Part shown: positions 15,588 to 23,249 of the stretch, piece by piece
Numbering within the stretch: position 1 is the first letter of the stretch
How the letters are laid out: each line of letters begins with the position of its first letter
Assembly (NCBI GenBank): GCA_964638035.1
Contig: CAZWXD010000028.1
Location: forward strand, 1 to 35,227
Direction of reading: 5' to 3'
DNA length: 35,227 nt
Origin: JAGGAG01 sp964638035
GTDB lineage: Bacteria > Gemmatimonadota > Gemmatimonadetes > Gemmatimonadales > GWC2-71-9
Program-made: the position numbers and the translations under genes
Notes under the pieces: model-generated
The model's database searches: none
Told to the model about the DNA's origin: nothing
Seen by the model: the letters and a program-made list of their open reading frames with translations, nothing else

Positions 15588-15683
15588 GGCTCTGGGCACG
15601 TTACATCTTGCGGCGCAGGTCATGGCCGAGCAAGCCTGGGCCGTTCGTCCCAGGCAGCCGCGGGCCGGGCTGCCTCGGAGGGC

Positions 15684-15709
15684 CCGCGGATCCTGACCGG
15701 GCGGCGTAG
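15684..15709 (+). repeat. Direct repeat copy 2: degenerate map 3' end
   Basis: The sequence contains CCGCGGATCCTGACC (15684-15698) followed by GGGCGGCGTAG. In one frame it reads E-G-P-R-I-L-T-G-R-R, very like a map C-terminus, but the TAG is one base out of frame. It is 3.3 kb from the true map end and has no gene attached. I read it as an insertion scar. Confidence 0.65.
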
Positions 15710-15728
15710 GCCCTCCCCCTGCCCGGGG

Positions 15729-15734
15729 TATATT
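15729..15734 (+). promoter_or_regulatory. Possible -10 element for the DUF1326 gene
   Basis: TATATT lies 28 nt before ATG 15762, in an otherwise GC-rich spacer (15588-15761). A ribosome binding site CGGGAG (15751-15756) follows. No convincing -35 hexamer sits 16-18 nt upstream (GTAGGC at that spot), so this is a weak assignment. Confidence 0.4.
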
Positions 15735-15761
15735 GAAGAAACATCCCGCACGGGAGTCCAC

Positions 15762-16400
15762 ATGGCCAGTCCAGCGCCCGCCACCCGTTCCACCTACCGT
15801 GTCAAGCTCCACCACATGGAATGCTGCAACTGCGACGTTGGCTGCAATTGCCAGTTCGGCGGCAGTCCTGCGTCCGGCCGCTGCGAGCTGGTGCTCGCCT
15901 TCCGGGTCATCGAGGGGACGTTCGGTGCCGTGCCCCTCGCAGGCGTGACCTTCGTGGTCGCCGCCAAGTACCCGAAGGCGATCCACGAGGGCAACGGGCA
16001 TGTGGCCGTGTTCATCGACGACAAGGCCACCCCCGACCAGGTGCATGCCATCACCGGCATCCTCACCGGTGCCAATGGGGGCATGCCGTGGGAGGCGCTG
16101 GCCGGGACGATCGGCCGGCTCGATGGACCGTTCCTCACGCCCATCGAGCTGACGCTCGACGGACGCTCGTCCCGGGTGCACATTCCCGGCGCCGTGGAGG
16201 TGCAGTGGGCGCCCATCGTTGACGCCGTCTCGGGCGAGGAGAAGGAAGTGCACATCATGTACCCCAAGGGGGGCCTGATGTGGAACGACGGGAACATCTG
16301 CACCACGAAGGCGATGCGGGTGAAGCAGGGTGACCTGGCATTTGAGCACCCCGGCGGCTACTCCGCCGTCGCCGTGACGGAGTGGAAGAACAGCGCGTAG
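15762..16400 (+). CDS. DUF1326 family protein
   Basis: 212 aa with the family's Cys cluster near the start (ECCNCDVGCNCQF, Cys 21, 22, 24, 28, 30). Later conserved patches are GHVAVFIDDKATPDQ, LTGANGGMPWEAL and ICTTKAMRVKQGDLAFEHPG. No signal peptide or membrane helix is seen, so it is probably cytosolic. The Cys cluster suggests metal or thiol chemistry; the biochemical role of DUF1326 is not established. It overlaps the following DUF2182 gene by 19 nt, and these two families are commonly neighbours, which suggests a joint function. Confidence 0.9.
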   Translation: MASPAPATRSTYRVKLHHMECCNCDVGCNCQFGGSPASGRCELVLAFRVIEGTFGAVPLAGVTFVVAAKYPKAIHEGNGHVAVFIDDKATPDQVHAITGILTGANGGMPWEALAGTIGRLDGPFLTPIELTLDGRSSRVHIPGAVEVQWAPIVDAVSGEEKEVHIMYPKGGLMWNDGNICTTKAMRVKQGDLAFEHPGGYSAVAVTEWKNSA

Positions 16401-17158
16401 CCCCCCTCGAACGTCGCGACCTGCTGCTCGGCCTGGGCGCGGTCGCGGCGCTCACCTTCCTCTCCTGGCTGGCCCTGCTCCGGATCGCGGGCGCGATGCG
16501 TGCGCCCGATCCGATGGCGGCGATGGGGATGGTGTCCGCGTCGCCGTGGTCGGGAGCCGACCTCCTGCAGGCGTGCCTCATGTGGGCGGTCATGATGGCC
16601 GCGATGATGCTGCCGTCCACCCTGCCCATGGTCCTGCTCTACGCGCGCCTCAGTAGGCAGCGGGTGACCCACGGCCAACCGGCCCTGCACGTCGTCACCC
16701 TCCTGGGCGGCTACCTCGCCGTGTGGGCCGGCTTCAGCGTGCTTGCCGCGCTGGCACAAGGTGCCCTGCAGTCCCTGGCCCTCCTCACACCAGGGCTGGC
16801 GCTGTCCGGTCCATGGCCGGCGGCCTTGTTGCTCCTCGGCGCGGCCGCCTACCAGTGGTCGCCGCCCAAGGCTGCCTGCCTCAGGCTGTGCCGATCGCCG
16901 CTATCGCTCTTCATTGCCGAATGGCGCGAGGGCTGGGCCGGCACGCTTCGCCTGGGTGCACTGCACGGTGCCACCTGTGTGGGCTGCTGCTGGCTGCTGA
17001 TGCTGTTGCTCTTCGTGGCGGGGGTCATGAACCTGGCGTGGGTCGGCTTGCTCGCGGCCCTCGTGCTGCTAGAGCGGGCCCTACCGCACGGTGCCTGGGT
17101 GGGCCGGGCGGCAGGGGTGGGGTTCGTGGCCTGGGCCGCATGGCTGGTGCTGCGATAG
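16382..17158 (+). CDS. DUF2182 integral membrane protein
   Basis: 258 aa with a GTG start inside the end of the DUF1326 gene. About six or seven hydrophobic helices are visible. The family hallmark is WAVMMAAMMLPS (about 75-86), with another conserved helix GATCVGCCWLLMLLLFVAGV (about 198-217) holding the Cys-x-x-Cys-Cys group. DUF2182 is described as a predicted metal-binding membrane protein; substrate and direction are unknown. The overlap suggests translational coupling. Its stop converges on the minus-strand cyclodeaminase with an 8-nt gap. Confidence 0.9.
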   Translation: MEEQRVAPLERRDLLLGLGAVAALTFLSWLALLRIAGAMRAPDPMAAMGMVSASPWSGADLLQACLMWAVMMAAMMLPSTLPMVLLYARLSRQRVTHGQPALHVVTLLGGYLAVWAGFSVLAALAQGALQSLALLTPGLALSGPWPAALLLLGAAAYQWSPPKAACLRLCRSPLSLFIAEWREGWAGTLRLGALHGATCVGCCWLLMLLLFVAGVMNLAWVGLLAALVLLERALPHGAWVGRAAGVGFVAWAAWLVLR

Positions 17159-17166
17159 GCTGGGGG

Positions 17167-17754
17167 TCAGGGAGAAGCGACCTTGTCGAGCGCCGCCTGG
17201 GCCGCATGGCGCATCGTGTCGGCGGCGACGGCATCGCCAAGGTTGGCGATGTCGGTGATGAGGTTGCCGTGCGCCGAGCGGGCGGTGGCAAGGGCAAGAT
17301 ACGAGGCGGTCGCGAGGTCGGCCCGCAGCGTCTCGGGCAACCCCGCGGCGAGGCGGCGGGCCAGGGCATCGACCTCCACGCACTGCTCCATGAGGTGGAG
17401 TTGTGTCCGCGCGGCGGCCAGCTCGGCGTCAGCCAGCGAATGGGAGGGTGCGGCGCCCGCGGGCGGGCGGCGCGCGGCGAGGATCGCGGCGTAGGCGCGG
17501 TCATCCGCCTCACCGATGTCAAGCACGTACGGCCGGAGGGCCCGCGCCCGCTCCATTACCAGTTCCGCCTCGGGGTGCAGCGCCGACCGCGCGGCGGATC
17601 GCAGGACGATTCGCGCGATCTTCTCCACCAGGGCTGCGGCAAAGGCGAGCGCGATTGATGCAACGCGGCCCCCGGCCGGGAGGGGCTGTGGTGCCGCGAT
17701 GGCATCGAGCCAGCGGCCCAGCGGCAGGTCCTGGTCCCAGCGTTCACGGGTCAT
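17167..17754 (-). CDS. Cyclodeaminase/cyclohydrolase family protein
   Basis: 195 aa, all-helical in appearance, matching the formiminotransferase-cyclodeaminase C-terminal family. It opens PLGRWLDAIAAPQPLPAGGR, where the family has S-x-x-P-x-P-G-G-G-S-x-A. A hydrophobic helix (VASIALAFAAALVEKIARI) follows, with late SAHGNLITDIANLGDAVAA matching the usual NxxSDxxV-like region. The family converts formimino- or methenyl-tetrahydrofolate in one-carbon metabolism. The first glycine-rich motif is degraded (GGRVAS for GGGSVA), so substrate choice is uncertain. The gene lies downstream of inositol monophosphatase on the same strand. Confidence 0.8.
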   Translation of the reverse strand: MTRERWDQDLPLGRWLDAIAAPQPLPAGGRVASIALAFAAALVEKIARIVLRSAARSALHPEAELVMERARALRPYVLDIGEADDRAYAAILAARRPPAGAAPSHSLADAELAAARTQLHLMEQCVEVDALARRLAAGLPETLRADLATASYLALATARSAHGNLITDIANLGDAVAADTMRHAAQAALDKVASP

Positions 17755-17770
17755 GGTAGGAACCGGGACG

Positions 17771-17817
17771 GCGAGACGCGAGACGGCGAGACGGCGAGAC
17801 GGCGAGACGGCGGGACG
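17771..17817. repeat. Short tandem repeat, unit GCGAGACG
   Basis: Six tandem units of GCGAGACG (one shortened to CGAGACG, the last changed to GCGGGACG) fill part of the 93-nt spacer between the two minus-strand genes. On the minus strand it reads CGTCTCGC. It encodes no supported gene. The unit number could vary by slippage. Confidence 0.85.
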
Positions 17818-17847
17818 GCGGAGCAGCGTGGGTACGAGAGCATGGTG

Positions 17848-18657
17848 TCAGGCATTGGCCGGCACCAACGTAGTGAGGAGCCAGTCGTGCATGGCCGGGT
17901 TGCCGGCGACCACGGAGGTATGGCGGAGCATCTCGTTCGCGCCGGCCTGGTCGCTGACGACGCCGCCCGCCTCGCGCACCAGCAACGTGCCCGCCGCAAT
18001 GTCCCAGGGCGCCAGCGCCTGCTCCCAGAAGCCATCGAACCGTCCCGCCGCCACCCACGCGAGGTCAACCGCTGCAGCGCCGGGCCGGCGGATGCCGCTC
18101 GCCGCAGATGCAATGCGCTTGAACTGCGCCAGGTAGTCGTCGATGCGGCTCACGTCGCGGAACGGGAAGCCGGTGCCGATGAGGGCGTGCTCCGGCGCGG
18201 TAATGGTCGACACGTGCAGCGATGCGCCTCCCATGGCGGCGCCCTCCCCGCGCGCCGCGGTGAAGCACTCGTTGGCCGGCACGTCGAACACCACCCCGGC
18301 CTGGAGCACGCCATCAACCGCCGCGGCCACCGACACCGCCCAGACCGGCACGCCGTGGAGGAAGTTGGTGGTGCCATCGAGCGGATCCACGATCCAGACG
18401 AGGCCGCGCGTCACGAGGTCGGGGGAGAGTTCCTCGCCCACCACCCGTGCATCCGGTGTCGCGGCCAGCAGCACCTTCCGGATGTGTTCCTCGGAGGTGC
18501 GGTCAACGTGCGTGACGTAGTCGCGCTCATCCTTGGCCGTCCACGCCGCGGGACCATCGGGCCGGGCGGCTCCGCGGAGGTAGCTGGCGCCGGCCTCCGC
18601 GGCCTCCCGGGCGATGCGCAGTAAGTCAAGTGATGACAAGCTCTTGCGACGCTCCAT
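17848..18657 (-). CDS. Inositol monophosphatase family protein
   Basis: 269 aa with all metal-site motifs of the family: GEE (E75/E76), WIVDPLDGTTNF (D91, D94) and a late WDIAAG (D219). These Mg-dependent, Li-sensitive phosphatases hydrolyse inositol-1-phosphate or related sugar phosphates; bacterial SuhB also acts in rRNA antitermination. The exact substrate cannot be read from sequence. ATG 18657 is divergent from trpS with only 22 nt between starts, so the two promoters must reach into each other's coding sequence. Confidence 0.93.
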   Translation of the reverse strand: MERRKSLSSLDLLRIAREAAEAGASYLRGAARPDGPAAWTAKDERDYVTHVDRTSEEHIRKVLLAATPDARVVGEELSPDLVTRGLVWIVDPLDGTTNFLHGVPVWAVSVAAAVDGVLQAGVVFDVPANECFTAARGEGAAMGGASLHVSTITAPEHALIGTGFPFRDVSRIDDYLAQFKRIASAASGIRRPGAAAVDLAWVAAGRFDGFWEQALAPWDIAAGTLLVREAGGVVSDQAGANEMLRHTSVVAGNPAMHDWLLTTLVPANA

Positions 18658-18679
18658 TCGGGCGAGTTACGTTTGCCGC

Positions 18680-19693
18680 ATGGCCCGCATCTTCTCGGGA
18701 ATCCAGCCGTCCGGCGAACTGCACATCGGCAACCTGCTGGGCGCGGTGCAGAACTGGGTGGTGCTGCAGCGGCAGCACGAGTGCCTGTTCTGCATCGTGG
18801 ACCTGCATGCGGTGACCGGTGCCGGGTACGAACCAGCACACCTGGCGGAGCGGACGCGGGAGATGGCCACTGGCCTGCTTGCCGCCGGCATCGACCCCTC
18901 GCGTGCCACGCTCTTCGTGCAGTCGCACGTCCCCGAGCACGCCTCGCTCATGTGGCTGCTCAACGCGGTGGCGCCGCTGGGTGAACTGGAACGCATGACC
19001 CAGTTCAAAGATAAGTCGGAGCACCTGGAGAGCATCCCGGCCGGGCTGCTCAACTACCCCATCCTGATGGCAGCGGACATCCTCCTCTACCGCGCCGAGC
19101 TGGTGCCGGTGGGTGACGACCAGGTGCAGCACCTGGAACTCGCGCGGGAGGTGGCGCGCCGCTTCAACGTGCACTTCACTCCCGGCGCGGCCCTCTTCCC
19201 CGAGCCGGAGCCGCTGCTCACGACGGCGCCCCGCATCATGGGCCTGGATGGCGACTCGAAGATGTCGAAGAGCCGGGGCAACACCATCGGGATCACTGAC
19301 TCGCCCGAGGTCATCTGGGAGAAGCTCCGGACGGCCAAGACCGACCCCGCGCGCAAGACACGGAAGGACCCGGGCAACCCGGAGATCTGCAATATCTATC
19401 ACCTGCACCGGCAGTTTTCCCCACCCGAGATGCAGGTGCACGTGGCGGCGCAGTGCCGCTCCGCCGGCTGGGGGTGCCTCGACTGCAAGCGGATCCTGGC
19501 CGACAACATGGCGCGCGCCCTGGCGCCCATCCGCGAGCGGGCCCTCGAGCTCGCGAGCCACCCCGGGCAGGTGGACGAGGTGCTGGGCGACGGCGCCGCG
19601 GTCGCACGCCGCCTGGCGGGCGAGACGCTCCGCCTGGCCCAGGACGCGATGGGATTCCTCCCCGTGCCCCACGAAGTGAGGAGCAACGCATGA
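18680..19693 (+). CDS. trpS: Tryptophanyl-tRNA synthetase
   Basis: ATG 18680 gives 337 aa starting MARIFSGIQPSGELHIGNLL. An upstream in-frame start at 18614 would overlap the divergent gene and adds no homology. The class I signatures are the HIGH-type HIGN (15-18) and KMSKS (from residue 194, in DGDSKMSKSRGN). The tRNA-binding C-terminal region includes WGCLDCKRILADNM. It charges tRNA-Trp in the cytosol. The last bases overlap the next gene (ATGA). Confidence 0.96.
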   Translation: MARIFSGIQPSGELHIGNLLGAVQNWVVLQRQHECLFCIVDLHAVTGAGYEPAHLAERTREMATGLLAAGIDPSRATLFVQSHVPEHASLMWLLNAVAPLGELERMTQFKDKSEHLESIPAGLLNYPILMAADILLYRAELVPVGDDQVQHLELAREVARRFNVHFTPGAALFPEPEPLLTTAPRIMGLDGDSKMSKSRGNTIGITDSPEVIWEKLRTAKTDPARKTRKDPGNPEICNIYHLHRQFSPPEMQVHVAAQCRSAGWGCLDCKRILADNMARALAPIRERALELASHPGQVDEVLGDGAAVARRLAGETLRLAQDAMGFLPVPHEVRSNA

Positions 19694-20796
19694 GCACGAC
19701 CCGCACCGAGGGCGCCATGGAGCGCATCATTCGCGCGGCGGTCGAGCGCGGCGCCTCCGACCTGCATATCAAGGCCGGTGACGTGTTCCGGGCGCGGATC
19801 GGCGGCAAGCTGGTGCCGCTCACCAAGCAACGGCTCACGCCCGACCAGACCCGCGCCATTGCCCTCAAGCTGCTGGCCACCGACGAAGACCGGGCGCGAC
19901 TGGACAGCCTGCGGGACTTCGACTGCTCCTGGGGCATGCCGGGGGTGGGGCGGTTCCGGGTGAACATCCTGCGCCAGCGCTCGTCGGTGATGATCGTGAT
20001 GCGGGTCATCCCCTTTGCGGTGCCCACGCTGGAGTCGCTCAACCTCCCGCCCCAGGTGGCGCGCCTGCTGGACGCCGACCGCGGCTTGGTGATCATTGCG
20101 GGCATCAGCGGGGGCGGGAAGTCGTCCACCATGGCGGCGCTGGTGCACCACATCAACCAGACGCAGCAGAAGCACATCGTGACGGTCGAGAACCCGATCG
20201 AGTTCCTCCACCGCGACCTCACCTGCTCGGTGACACAGCGGGAAGTGGGGGTGGACACAGAGACCTATGCCTCCGGGCTCCGGGCGGCGTTGCGGCAGGA
20301 TCCCGACGTCGTGCTGATCGGCGAGCTGGTGGATGCCGACACGGTGGCCACGGCCATCAAGGCAGCAGAGGCCGGCCTGCTCGTGATCACCTCGATGCCC
20401 ACCCCCGACGTGGCGACGACGGTGGAGCGGGTGGTCTCGATGCTCCCGCGAGACGAGCGGGAGATCGGGCGCGTGCGCTTCGCGGAGTGCGTGCACGCGA
20501 TCGTGGCGCAGCAGCTCCTGCCCAGGGTGGACGACGGCGGGAAGGTCGTGGCGTGCGAGATCATGTTCGGGACGCCCCAGGTCCGCGGCGCGCTGCGTGA
20601 CACGGCAAGGCACGGCGACCTCAAGAACCTGATGGCCGCCGGCACCGACCAGGGACTGCAGACGTTCGAGCAGGCCTTCTCGGCCCTGGTCTCCTCGGGC
20701 CGGATCACCGTCGAAACGGCGCGCGCGGCTGCGCTGCCCAGCGCCCCGGCACCGCCGGCGGGCGTGCCCGAGCGCCGCAAGCGGTCGCGGAGCTGA
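19690..20796 (+). CDS. Divergent PilT-like secretion ATPase
   Basis: 368 aa of the GspE/PilT family. The N-terminal part has RGASDLHIKAGD (20-31). The RecA-like part has Walker A GISGGGKS (138-145), an Asp-box variant VTVENPIEFLH (usual ITIEDPIE) and a Walker B region DPDVVLIGEL (204-213). Two signatures of retraction ATPases are changed: GEMRD is here GELVD, and the His box GTLHT is TSMPT with Pro at the His position. The ATPase is therefore probably altered, weak or regulatory. No other pilus genes lie nearby. ATG 19690 overlaps the trpS stop. Confidence 0.88.
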   Translation: MSTTRTEGAMERIIRAAVERGASDLHIKAGDVFRARIGGKLVPLTKQRLTPDQTRAIALKLLATDEDRARLDSLRDFDCSWGMPGVGRFRVNILRQRSSVMIVMRVIPFAVPTLESLNLPPQVARLLDADRGLVIIAGISGGGKSSTMAALVHHINQTQQKHIVTVENPIEFLHRDLTCSVTQREVGVDTETYASGLRAALRQDPDVVLIGELVDADTVATAIKAAEAGLLVITSMPTPDVATTVERVVSMLPRDEREIGRVRFAECVHAIVAQQLLPRVDDGGKVVACEIMFGTPQVRGALRDTARHGDLKNLMAAGTDQGLQTFEQAFSALVSSGRITVETARAAALPSAPAPPAGVPERRKRSRS

Positions 20797-20891
20797 GCGC
20801 CACGCCACTCCCGGCGGCGCTCACCTCGCTGGCGCCGCTCCTCGCTCGAAGCCGGGAAGCCGGCACCCCCGAATCCCTGGCAGCGCGCGAT

Positions 20892-21896
20892 GTGCTGGCC
20901 CGCTGGTTCGACTCGCAGGGCTACCAGGTCACCACGCACGCCTTCCAGTTCTCCCCGCGAATGCTTCGGGCCCTGCCAGTCGCTGGCGCCGGCCTCATGG
21001 TCCTGGCCCCCGTGGCCCTCGCTGCCTTGCTCCAGCCGGCGGGATCCCTGCTTGCGCTGCTCGTGATCCTGAGCGGTCTGCTCCTGGTGCTTGGCACGGT
21101 GCTCTTCCTGTCGCTGCGTGGAGGCGCCGAGCGGGCCGATGCCAACCTGGTGGCCGTGCGTCCGGGGAGTCGGCCAGCCACGTGGCTGGTGGCGCACCTT
21201 GATACCAAGGCGCAGGGCCACTCCATGGCGGGGCGCCTGGTAGCCCTGTGGGTGATGCTGGGGGCTGTCCTGCTGGCGCTGGGGGCAGCGGGCTGGCACG
21301 CGGTGATGCGGCTTCCGGAAGCGCTCGCGGCGGCTGCGGCACTTGGCCTGGTCATGGCCGGACGGCTCCTGGTACAGGGGCGCCTGCAGGGCCGCACGGC
21401 GGGTGCCTGCGACAACGCGTCGGGCCTGGTGGCACTCCTCACAGCAGCGTCGTGCGCGCAGTCAGGGTCGGTGGGGTTCGTGGTGACGAGCGCCGAGGAG
21501 TTCGGGCTGGCCGGGGCCAGGGCCCTGGCCCTGCAGCGTCCGGAACTCTTCCGGGACGCCGAGGTGGTGAACCTGGACTCGCTGGACGACGCGGGCACGC
21601 TGTTCGTGGTGCACCACACGCAGGCCTCACTGTCCCTGGCGGCAGGGCTGCGCGACGCGATGGGGGGCGTGGCCCCGAGGGTGCGCCTGCGCCGGTTGCC
21701 GGCAGGGATCCTGGTGGACAGCCTCCCGTTTGCCCGGGTTGCCGCGGGCGCCGTCACCCTGGCCCGCCTCAACTGGGCCACCTTGCGGCGCATCCACACC
21801 CCTGCCGATGCGCCCGGATCACTGGGGTACGAGACCGCCATCGCCACGGGGGAGGCGCTGGCCCGGCGATTTGACCAGCCCCGCACCGGCGGCTAG
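20892..21896 (+). CDS. Membrane-embedded M28-type metallopeptidase
   Basis: 334 aa from GTG 20892. All M28 zinc-ligand positions are seen: H102/D104 (AHLDTKAQGH), D174 (GACDNASG), E202/E203 (TSAEEFG), D229 (NLDSLDD) and H302 (RRIHTPADAP). Unusually, four hydrophobic helices lie inside the fold, at about 24-48, 52-75, 116-135 and 141-160. The catalytic parts may be built around a membrane anchor. The frame stays open upstream to the pilT-like stop and encodes family-like sequence (ALTSLAPLLARSREAGTPES, then LAARD), but the only start-like codon there is CTG 20793, overlapping that stop. The annotated start may therefore be too late. Substrate unknown. Confidence 0.85.
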   Translation: MLARWFDSQGYQVTTHAFQFSPRMLRALPVAGAGLMVLAPVALAALLQPAGSLLALLVILSGLLLVLGTVLFLSLRGGAERADANLVAVRPGSRPATWLVAHLDTKAQGHSMAGRLVALWVMLGAVLLALGAAGWHAVMRLPEALAAAAALGLVMAGRLLVQGRLQGRTAGACDNASGLVALLTAASCAQSGSVGFVVTSAEEFGLAGARALALQRPELFRDAEVVNLDSLDDAGTLFVVHHTQASLSLAAGLRDAMGGVAPRVRLRRLPAGILVDSLPFARVAAGAVTLARLNWATLRRIHTPADAPGSLGYETAIATGEALARRFDQPRTGG

Positions 21897-21899
21897 ATT
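21871..21899 (+). promoter_or_regulatory. Sigma-70-like promoter for purA
   Basis: TTGACC (21871-21876), a 17-nt spacer and TAGATT (21894-21899) form the best promoter-like pair noticed in the window. It overlaps the last codons and stop of the M28 gene. Transcription would start near 21906, giving a purA leader of about 60 nt that begins just before the hairpin at 21918. Confidence 0.65.
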
Positions 21900-21917
21900 T
21901 TGCCCAAGGATCGAGGC

Positions 21918-21937
21918 GCCCCGCGAGGGGCTTTTTT
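21918..21937 (+). terminator. Intrinsic terminator-like hairpin in the purA leader
   Basis: GCCCC (21918-21922), tetraloop GCGA (a GNRA loop), GGGGC (21927-21931) and six T (21932-21937). It terminates transcription from the pilT-like/M28 side. It also lies downstream of the promoter at 21871-21899 and 27 nt before the purA ATG, so purA transcripts must read through it or be attenuated there. Confidence 0.75.
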
Positions 21938-21964
21938 GTTGCCTGTGACAGGGGAAATCGCGCG

Positions 21965-23245
21965 ATGTTCGACGCCGGGAACCGCTGTGTGGTCGTGGTC
22001 GGGGCGCAGTGGGGCGACGAGGGCAAGGGCAAGCTGGTGGACGTCCTCGCCGAGCAGGCGGATTTCGTGGTCCGCTACCAGGGAGGTGCCAACGCCGGCC
22101 ACACGGTCGTGATTGGCGATGCGCACTTCGTGCTGCACCAGATCCCCTCGGGCATCCTGCACCAGCGTGCCACCTGTGTCGTGGGCAACGGCGTGGTGCT
22201 CGACGCCGAGCAACTCTTCGTGGAACTGGATGACCTGACGGCCCGCGGGGTGCACACGGCGGGCCGGCTCTTCGTGTCGGATCGTGCGCACCTGGTGCTC
22301 CCCCTGCACAAGCAGCTCGACCAGGCCAGCGAGAAGCGGCACAACATCGGGACGACGGGGCGGGGCATTGGCCCCTGCTACGAGGACAAGGTGGCGCGTC
22401 GCGGCCTCCGGGTGTCGCACCTGCGGAACCTGGGCCAGGCGCGGGCGCTGCTGGCGCAGCGGGTGGACCGGGCCAACCACCAGTTGCACGAGATGGGCAG
22501 CAGCGAGCGCGCCTCGCTCGAGTTGCACGTGGCCCTGGTGGAGCAGCTGGCGCCGCGCCTCCTCCAGGTGTCGGCCGACACCGGGTTGATGGTGCACCAT
22601 GCCGTCCGCCAGCGGCAGTGCGTGTTGCTCGAGGGTGCGCAGGGGGCGCTGCTCGACGTGGACCATGGCACCTACCCCTTCGTCACCTCGTCCAACACGA
22701 CGGCGGGCGGGGCCTCCACCGGCTCGGGCATCGGGCCCACCGCCATTGACGGTGTCCTGGGCGTAGTGAAGGCGTACACCACGCGCGTGGGCAACGGGCC
22801 GCTCCCCACCGAGGCTGTGCCCGAGGCAGCGGAACGGCTGCGCACCCTGGGCGGGGAGTTCGGGGCCACCACCGGGCGCCCACGGCGCTGCGGCTGGTTC
22901 GACGCGAGTGTCGTGCAGTACGCCGCGCGGGTGAACGGGCTCACCGGCCTGGCCGTGACCAAGCTCGACGTGCTCGACACCTTCGAGAGCATCCCCCTGG
23001 GAACCGGCTACACGCTCGATGGCGAGGCGTGTCCCGGCATGCCGGGCGACGTGGAGACCCTCGGGCGGGTGCGGCCGGTGTATGAGGAACTGCCGGGCTG
23101 GCGCCAGCCCACCACCGAGGCGCGCCGCCTCGACCAGCTGCCACGGGCGGCGAGGGCCTATCTCGACCGGCTGGAGGCGCTCTCGGGGGTGCCCATCCGC
23201 TACGTGAGCGTCGGCACGCGGCGGGACCAGATCATCGCGACCTGA
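21965..23245 (+). CDS. purA: Adenylosuccinate synthetase
   Basis: 426 aa, the normal PurA length. Signatures: the P-loop-like GAQWGDEGKGK (13-23), RYQGGANAGHT, RHNIGTTGRGIGP, and TSSNTTAGGASTGSGIGP. Later comes GATTGRPRRCGWFD, and near the C-terminus the IRYVSVGTRRDQ region that closes the IMP site. It couples GTP hydrolysis to joining IMP and aspartate, the first step from IMP to AMP, in the cytosol. The leader carries a promoter and a terminator-like hairpin. The YpdA-like gene follows after 4 nt. Confidence 0.97.
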   Translation: MFDAGNRCVVVVGAQWGDEGKGKLVDVLAEQADFVVRYQGGANAGHTVVIGDAHFVLHQIPSGILHQRATCVVGNGVVLDAEQLFVELDDLTARGVHTAGRLFVSDRAHLVLPLHKQLDQASEKRHNIGTTGRGIGPCYEDKVARRGLRVSHLRNLGQARALLAQRVDRANHQLHEMGSSERASLELHVALVEQLAPRLLQVSADTGLMVHHAVRQRQCVLLEGAQGALLDVDHGTYPFVTSSNTTAGGASTGSGIGPTAIDGVLGVVKAYTTRVGNGPLPTEAVPEAAERLRTLGGEFGATTGRPRRCGWFDASVVQYAARVNGLTGLAVTKLDVLDTFESIPLGTGYTLDGEACPGMPGDVETLGRVRPVYEELPGWRQPTTEARRLDQLPRAARAYLDRLEALSGVPIRYVSVGTRRDQIIAT

Positions 23246-23249
23246 CGCG

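Noticed and set aside
12416..15710. Transposon or prophage
   Set aside because: No transposase, integrase, phage gene or terminal inverted repeat was seen; only the repeated map end supports insertion.
15588..16349. Upstream extension of the hybrid ORF on the minus strand
   Set aside because: That part is antisense to the DUF1326 gene and is low-complexity; ATG 15587 begins the plausible protein.
17771..17817. CRISPR-like array
   Set aside because: The units are 8 bp with no spacers, so it is a simple tandem repeat.
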